Source: Rhizomys pruinosus
Taxonomy: Eukaryota > Chordata > Mammalia > Rodentia > Spalacidae
Length of the DNA: 64,000 nt
Direction of reading: 5' to 3'
Assembly (NCBI GenBank): GCA_009823505.1
Contig: VZQC01009936.1
Coordinates: 416,326 to 480,325 of the forward strand
Under the pieces are notes generated by a model. That model was not told where the DNA came from and ran no database searches. It saw nothing but the letters and a program-made list of their open reading frames with translations. The position numbers and the translations under genes are program-made. Shown here one piece after another: positions 58,013 to 64,000 of this stretch. The stretch's first letter is position 1. Each line of letters begins with the position of its first letter.

Positions 58013-58065
58013 GGGTGGAGGCATGGAAGACAAGATGAGTCTAGACTGGACTGAGAAATGATGTA

Positions 58066-59525
58066 TAAAACATGTCTGAAAGTAAGTGGTAAGTTAATTC
58101 TAGAGCTCATTAAGAGATTCACATTATCACATCACAGTTGCTTTCAGATAGAAAGAAATATAACAATAACGTTGCTCAGCTTGCCTTTCAATTGGGGTAT
58201 TTGGTACTAGCATCCACAAATGAGGGAAACCATTGCCCTTTTGTTTCTTTGGGACTGTGTTACTTCACTTAGCATAATGGTTCCGAGTTCCATCCATTTA
58301 GTTGCAAAGTTCATGATGCCATCTTTCTTCACCACTGGATAGAACTCCATTATGTAGATGTACCACATTTTTGTTATCCACTGGTAAGTTGAGGGGCATT
58401 TGGGTTGGTTCCAGCTCTTTGCTATTGTGAAGAGGGCTGCAATAAACATAGATGTGCATGTATCTTTGTGGTAGGATGCATCTTGTGGGTATATACCCAA
58501 AAGTAGTATGGCTGGTCAGGTGGTAGGCTCATTTTGAGTCTTTTAAGGGTTCTCCACACTGCTTTCCACAGCAGTTGTACGAGTTTACATTCCCACCAGC
58601 AGTGGATGAGTGTTCTACTTTCCCCACAACCTAAGGTTTATACATCCAGCCGTGCTTCTCCGTAGGGTCAAGAGTTCTTTGGGCATTAGCCCGCCTCTGA
58701 TTGCAGGCTATTAATAAGGGATTCCTAATTTGACCATCAGTCTGTGGTGTTCTTCTGTGTATCTCACCTGGCATTATAATTCAGTATAGGTTTTTGACAT
58801 CTTTGTAAAAAAAAATTAAATTAATTATTTTTTTTTTTTTTTTTGTTTTATTTTTTTGTTTTTTTGTTTTTTTTTTCCATTCATTATGCATTTATTTTTT
58901 TCACCAGTACCATGCTGTTTTTAATACAATATGGGTCTGAAGTATAATTTGAAATCAGGCCTGGTTATAAGCCCTTGTAGCATTCTTTTTGTTCAAGCTT
59001 GATTTTTGTATTCTTGGATTTGTTTTGTATCTCCATTTAAATTTTGAGATTGCTATTGCAAGCCTGTGCAGAATCGCCTGGGGATTTTGATTGGGATTGC
59101 GTTGAGTCTGTAGAATTCTTTTAGTAGGATGGCCATTCTCCGAAGATTAACTCTTTATATGCATGAGCACAGGAGTCCTTTTCATCTTCTAGAGTCTTCC
59201 TCAATTTCTTTCTTTAATATACTAACATTTTCAAAATAGAAACCTTTTGTTTTCTTGGTAAGGTTTAGTCCCAGATATTTTATTTTATTTATTTTATTGT
59301 AGTGATTATGTATGGTGTTATTTCCTTAATTTCTTTTCAGTCTGTCATTTTTATATTGGACACATACTATTTTTTTTTTGTGTGTGTTAATTTACTAAAC
59401 TACTACTTTGCTGAGTGTTTATCAGCTCCCACTTTGCTGAGTGTTTATCAGCTATAGCAGTTTTGTTTTGAAGTCTCTCGGGTCTCATGTGTAGAATCAT
59501 ACCATCTGGGAATAAAGATACTTTG
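58066..59525 (-). mobile_element. L1 (outer copy) ORF2 end, antisense, resumed
   Basis: Picks up the 3'UTR left at 55622, then antisense ORF2: gggactgtgttacttcac, gaactccattatgtagatg, gctattgtgaagagggctgc, and after a T-rich stretch (58820-58877) gattgggattgcgttgagtctg and ggatggccattctcc. It ends near 59525 in the reverse transcriptase region (5' truncated). A 27-bp tandem duplication lies at about 59400-59453. Confidence 0.85.
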
Positions 59526-59529
59526 ACTT

Positions 59530-60190
59530 CACTTCTGGAGTTGTGGGAGGGAAAGGTTAAAACATCCAGGGAGCTTGAGGGTGAAGGGATGAGAGGAAGA
59601 GTAGAGGAAGGTTTGACCAAAATGAAGGATTGAAGAAAGCTATTTGGAGATCTGTGATCTCGATTCCAAGTAAAGAAGGTTCTAGTTAGAAGGGCTGGCA
59701 GAACACAGAGGACATGAAAGAACAGTCAGGAGTTGCTCCAGCTTAAAAACTTAAATGTGGATGAGGTCAGGGGAACAGGGAAAAGTGACAGCTAGGGGCA
59801 CTTTAACCAAAACTAATAGCCTGACAGGTTTGAGACAGAAGCTATGGTGACCCACACAAGACCTAAACCTGTTCAAACCAACCAAACTTCCAGCATGAAC
59901 TGGGGAGGGGCTACTGAGACCCTACCATCTATAGGAAAAGGTATTGGCAACTGAAGGAGGGACTGCCATTCTTCTCTGTGGATGTGCCTCCTGGCCAGGT
60001 GCATATGGTCAGCATGAATTTGACTAAACGGGGTTAATAATAGTAACTGTAATATTACAATAACAAGAAAGGAAGTTGGGAGGGAGGTAGCTTGGTGGGT
60101 CCAGGAGGACTTGGATAAAGATATTAGGGGAGTGAATAAGATAAAATATATTGTGTACATATATGACATATAGGTAAACACGTTTTTAAA
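59530..60190 (+). mobile_element. Probable old L1 (Lx-like) 3'UTR, sense
   Basis: Contains gcatgaactggggaggggct, ctataggaaaaggtattggcaactgaagg and gttgggagggaggtag, ending with gataaaatatattgtgtac, a pattern I associate with older rodent L1 3' ends. No ORF remains. Confidence 0.45.
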
Positions 60191-61184
60191 ACAATTTCAA
60201 TATGGTAAGACATGTAAGTAGCATGTACACAGGTCAATAGGAACACCAAAGCAAGAACTAAAGTGTATCCATTCGGAGGCTGATTTCAACAACCCCGTCA
60301 TTGCACTTAAGAATGATATAATAATAAAAGGACAATGAATGAGAGTGAGAGAAATACAAGGACTCAATATCTGTTTCCCACTCAGGTGTTAAACCCTAAA
60401 GAGTGATCTGAGGCAGAATTTTAAAATTTATGTTTTTAACTTCTCCATTTCACTTAAATAAATGCTTAGAAATTCCTCTGTTTATTGTACTAAGAGGAAT
60501 ATGAAGAGTCTATCTCCTAATTGTGGGAACGTCTGGGATGAACTCACCTAATTGTGTAAAAATGCTTACCCAGCTGTGTTATAAAATAATGTTGAAGCTA
60601 GGTATATACCAAGCCTAAGTAAATTCAAATTCAGTGGCTAATTAGATTAAGGTAATCAGCTGGAGTCTAGCTGCTTAGCTAAAATGCACTAATCCTCTCT
60701 AATTAGAAGGTAGCAGCATCTGGACCTGGTATAATTTTCATTTGGCCATGGGCATTTGGTTTCTGGTATGCTGGTCTAGAGAACATCATATTTCACTGTT
60801 ACAGTAAAAACTTAGCAAAGGAACAATGCTAATAAAAGCTGCATCCTTACTGAGTAGTCAAAAATTCAGGAATGTGGCCCCACAGAAGGGAAACTCATCC
60901 TGAGTGGCACTCTCGGCAATTTTATTCTGCAGAACTTTTCCTAATTGCATTAATGGAGGTGGAATTAAAGCAGAAACAAGGTGTGTGTGTGTGGGGGGGG
61001 CTGTTAGGGAAAACAAGCCTTTAAGTCTTTGGTAAGCTTGGTCCTGAGATCTTTGTTCAATGCCTGAAATCACACCAGAATGGTGGCCTAAAGCAGTTTA
61101 TGAACACACTGCTAGTGCAGTGAGCATAGACAAAATGGAAAGACCACAGGCAACACAGGGCCCTCAAGTGTGGCCATAGAAAAC
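60191..61184. other. Unassigned DNA; possible conserved element inside
   Basis: No gene or repeat recognised. A short TG/G run lies at 60980-61000, and a cluster of TAAT-core motifs at 60635-60710. Confidence 0.4.
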
Positions 61185-61545
61185 TCGTTGTGATTTGGAT
61201 ATACAGCCTGCACAAAAGGCCTGTTCCCCAGCTGTTGGAACTATGGAAAGCTGAGGATCAAAACGACTCTGTTTCATCCCTCTGCTGTTAGGAGACAGGG
61301 CTTCACTGGAGGAAACAGGTCAGTGTGGATGGGTATGGCACTGTGGTACCAACCTTGTCCTGGCACTTTCCTGTCTTCTCACCTTCCTGGCCACCATGTG
61401 ATAGGAGCTTTGTTCCACCATGTACTTTGGCCATGATACACCTCATCACAGGCCCAGAACCACTGGGGCTAGCAACTATGGACTGAAGTAAGACTTTCCT
61501 TGTTAAAAATATTATTCTCATATAAGTCTCAGTGACAAAACTCTT
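61185..61545 (+). mobile_element. Ancient MaLR-like LTR
   Basis: tgtgatttggatata start, ctgtcttctcaccttcctggccaccatgtgatagg, ggctagcaactatggactgaagtaag and a final cagtgacaaaac follow the layout of MLT/MST-type MaLR LTRs. Heavily diverged. Confidence 0.55.
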
Positions 61546-62299
61546 GCTAGCCCACCTATGCTCTATGAGTATAGACCAACCCTTACTGAACCAAAGTGCT
61601 AACTCTAAGACCAGTCAGGGAGATGACTAGGATCTCCTCTCAAAAGGCCTGAAGCCAAATTTGACAAGAATATAATTAATCACTGGAAATGTAATGGCCT
61701 GCAAGAATAAAACACAAAACACTTAAAGGATGGGTGGGCAACTCTAGCTTGTCATCCAGCCCCCCAGTGTGTGTCCAGAACTCTCAGGGAATATGGTCAT
61801 GGTGTGGTATTTGCACACTGCTGTGACAGTCTCACAAGACAATTAGCTGTGACATGTGGTCCTTGAATCTAAGATGTTCTCTGGTTTTTTAAGCAAGGGA
61901 TTTTCAACCTCTTTAGATTAAGATAATTATGATTCTAGAACACAAGTATAAAACCTAAAGAAATTAAAACTAGCTAGAAAATTTGGCTGATAATGAAGAT
62001 ACAAATACTAGAATTACAAACACAGAGATGATCTAGGTTTTAGAAAAAATAACTGAAATAACTAAAGCTCATGCTTTAATGAGACCAGAAAAGGGTTGAC
62101 AAAATGGGCATAAAGGAAACTCAATAATATAAAATAAAATATTTGAATGAGGAAACAAATATAATTTACAGATATAAAAAGTCTATTTACTATGTGATTA
62201 GTTTTTGGCTATTATAGTTTAATAGATGTAATAATACTAAATTAGTTAGCTTAGTGTTGAATATGGATGTGCGCCTTCTCCAATTAAAAAAAAAATATA
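61546..62299. other. No recognised feature
   Basis: AT-rich unassigned DNA. Confidence 0.35.
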
Positions 62300-62447
62300 G
62301 CCAGGCATGGTTTCCCACACCTTTAATTCCAGCACTCAGGAAGCAGAGGCAGGTTGATCTTTGTGAACTCAAGGCCAGCCTGGTTTACATAGTACATTCC
62401 AGGACAGCTAGTGCTACAGGGAGACCCTTTTTCAAAAAGATCAAAAT
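62300..62447 (+). mobile_element. B1 SINE
   Basis: gccaggcatggtttcccacacc, ccagcactcaggaagcagaggcagg, ggccagcctggtttac and cagggagacccttt in order. Confidence 0.92.
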
Positions 62448-62751
62448 AAATTACTAAGTTAAAAATGAATTAAGTAGCTTGTTAGATATTAAGGAGACAT
62501 GTCTCTTATAATTGGGGCCAAGTAGGATAGGATTTTTTTCTACAATGTTTTTATGTGTATCAAACAATTGTGTAATAATAGGATTCAATTGTCTAGTATG
62601 CTGATATAGACATTTTTATTTATAAGAAAAATATTTCCTTCTTTTAAAAATCTTGGAAATTTTAGGAGATTATTTGGAGAAGAAATATACAGTCAGTCAA
62701 TTCCTTTACTTGCCAGAATTTTTTTTTTCATCTCAATAAGGTGTCATCTGT
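62448..62751. other. No recognised feature
   Basis: AT-rich unassigned DNA. Confidence 0.35.
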
Positions 62752-63160
62752 TATAGTTTAGATATAAGATATCCCAGGCTGGAGACCAGATACAGCCCTT
62801 AAAGGCTCAGGTTCACAACCAAATAGATACAAGATATCCCATCTAAACTGCTCAGGTATTTGGAGGCTTAGTCCTCAACGGAAAGAGCACATTTCAAAAG
62901 GCAGGAAAACGTAGTAAGTGGAGGTTACCTAGAACTCAGTACCTCAGTACCTAGGAGGCATACCTCTGAATAGACCTTGTTCCGGGCCCCTTCCTGTTTT
63001 TCTTTTTTCTTTTTTTTCCTATCTGCCATACATAAGTAAGCTCTCCCACACACTTCTGTTTCTGTGATATTTTGCCTCAATATGGTCCTAGAATCAACAG
63101 AGCCAAAGACTATGGACAGAAACTGCTAAAACCATGATGCAAAGTATATCCTTTGAATTG
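62752..63160 (+). mobile_element. Probable MaLR-like LTR
   Basis: gttatagtttagatataagat start, ggaggcttagtcctcaacgg, and ctcaatatggtcctagaatcaacagagccaaagactatggacag near the end follow a rodent MaLR layout. An internal duplication repeats agata(t/c)aagatatccca at 62760 and 62825. Confidence 0.45.
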
Positions 63161-63493
63161 GTTAGATATTTTGTCTCATCAAAAAAGAGAGGATATTGTC
63201 ATGGCCTCACTGTGTGGTTCAGAAGACTCCATTAGAACTGGTAGGTGGGAAGAGTTTGGGAAGATGTGGGTATGTAGGCCAAATAAGAAATGTTCAAGCA
63301 GAGCTTAATGAACATGCTGGCATGAGCTAAGAAAACTGCAAGGCTAGTAGAACTCTGGACTAAAGACTGGTTTTATCTGGTTTCATATGGGAATGAAGAC
63401 AGTGCTGCAGTAGAAGCCATTTATGAAGTTCTGGAAAAACAGTCTCATCCAAAATTGCCATGTACTCAGACTTTGTGCAAGAGTATGTTTACT
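63161..63493. other. No recognised feature
   Basis: Unassigned DNA just upstream of the L1 5' end. Confidence 0.35.
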
Positions 63494-64000
63494 GGGTCTA
63501 ACTCGGGTGCCATAGTTAGGTCCTGTGTCTGGGCTCAGGAGCAGCCTGCCACTGCTCCAAGCAGGTAAAAACTTAGGACATTGACTCACAGGGTGCTGGA
63601 CAATTGATTTGCTGGTTTGTGGCAGAGGGTCTAGTGGTTGGCAGGTCTAGATTGGAGCCCTAAGCCCCGGCAGTGTGGCTGCCTGGCCAGGTGGCCCCTC
63701 CTGCTAGTAGCCAGAAGGGGTCCTGGGTTTGGGTCTAGCTGAGGTGCCATAGTTAGGTCCTGTGTCTGGGCTCAGGAGCAGCCCGCCACTGCTCCAGGCA
63801 GGTAATGGGGCAAGGGCTAAGCCAGGAATATCCCCCTGCCACCGCCAACAACTGGAATTGAGGAGAGAGTATCCAGTGGATTAAGAGAACCTTCAGAACA
63901 GGAAAGGAAGAGTGACTTAGACTTCCAATATCCAATATATAAACAAAAGTGAAAGCCTGAAACCTAGACAAGTCAACACTCCATAAACAAGGAGGGGGGG
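63494..64000 (+). mobile_element. L1 5'UTR with monomers, start of an L1 running off the window
   Basis: Two copies of an 80-bp block (63494-63575, 63731-63812) repeat at an interval of 237 bp, like the tandem promoter monomers of rodent L1s. After the second copy comes a leader (gagagagtatccagtggattaagagaaccttcagaacagg as spaced blocks) that in L1s precedes ORF1. The direction is plus, so ORF1 and ORF2 should lie to the right of the window. The monomers would hold an RNA polymerase II promoter. Confidence 0.75.

Overview
This is a stretch of mammalian, specifically muroid-rodent, nuclear DNA. The evidence is the density of B1 and B2 SINEs together with B3/B4-type SINEs, rodent L1 copies and rodent LTR elements. 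Several L1 3' ends differ from the house-mouse type as I remember it and look more like those of cricetid rodents (hamster, vole, deer mouse), but that placement is inference. No protein-coding exon, CpG island, tRNA, rRNA or other host gene can be supported. The longest open frames lie in transposons or in sequence I do not recognise. The window is best read as intergenic or intronic DNA shaped by waves of retrotransposition.

Layout. 1-7 kb: an LTR end cut by the window edge, B2/B3/B1 SINEs, and old L1 pieces in both orientations, including a 2.7-kb antisense L1. 7-10 kb: mostly unrecognised DNA with a TA/TG microsatellite. 10-14.5 kb: a B1, a complete non-autonomous LTR element (10407-12357) with a tRNA-Leu-like primer-binding site, and a solo LTR with 4-bp duplications. 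15.3-17 kb: a young L1 ORF2 fragment splitting a B2. 17-27 kb: a diverged 591-bp-spaced duplication, a solo LTR with 5-bp duplications (23067-23474), and AT-rich DNA with an 88-bp minisatellite. 27-34 kb: young B2s, a solo LTR with 6-bp duplications (28763-29156), and an antisense L1 3'-end pile-up. 34-43 kb: B2, B4, MIR, MER5A and B1, and a possible chimeric retrocopy (39586-40588). 43-53 kb: LTRs, microsatellites, a B2-B1 dimer, a perfect inverted repeat, an 82-bp tandem duplication and a SINE cluster. 54-60 kb: an ERV class I pol-env-PPT-LTR remnant followed by nested L1s, one with a twin-priming inversion. 60-64 kb: old MaLR-like LTRs, a B1, and an L1 5'UTR with tandem monomers running off the right edge.

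Nothing here works together as a pathway. What can be read is insertion history. Target-site duplications date the nesting order, and their lengths (4, 5 and 6 bp) show LTRs with the hallmarks of all three mammalian ERV classes. The most informative items are the structurally odd retrotransposition products. Family names given are from memory of the repeat families, not from a database search.
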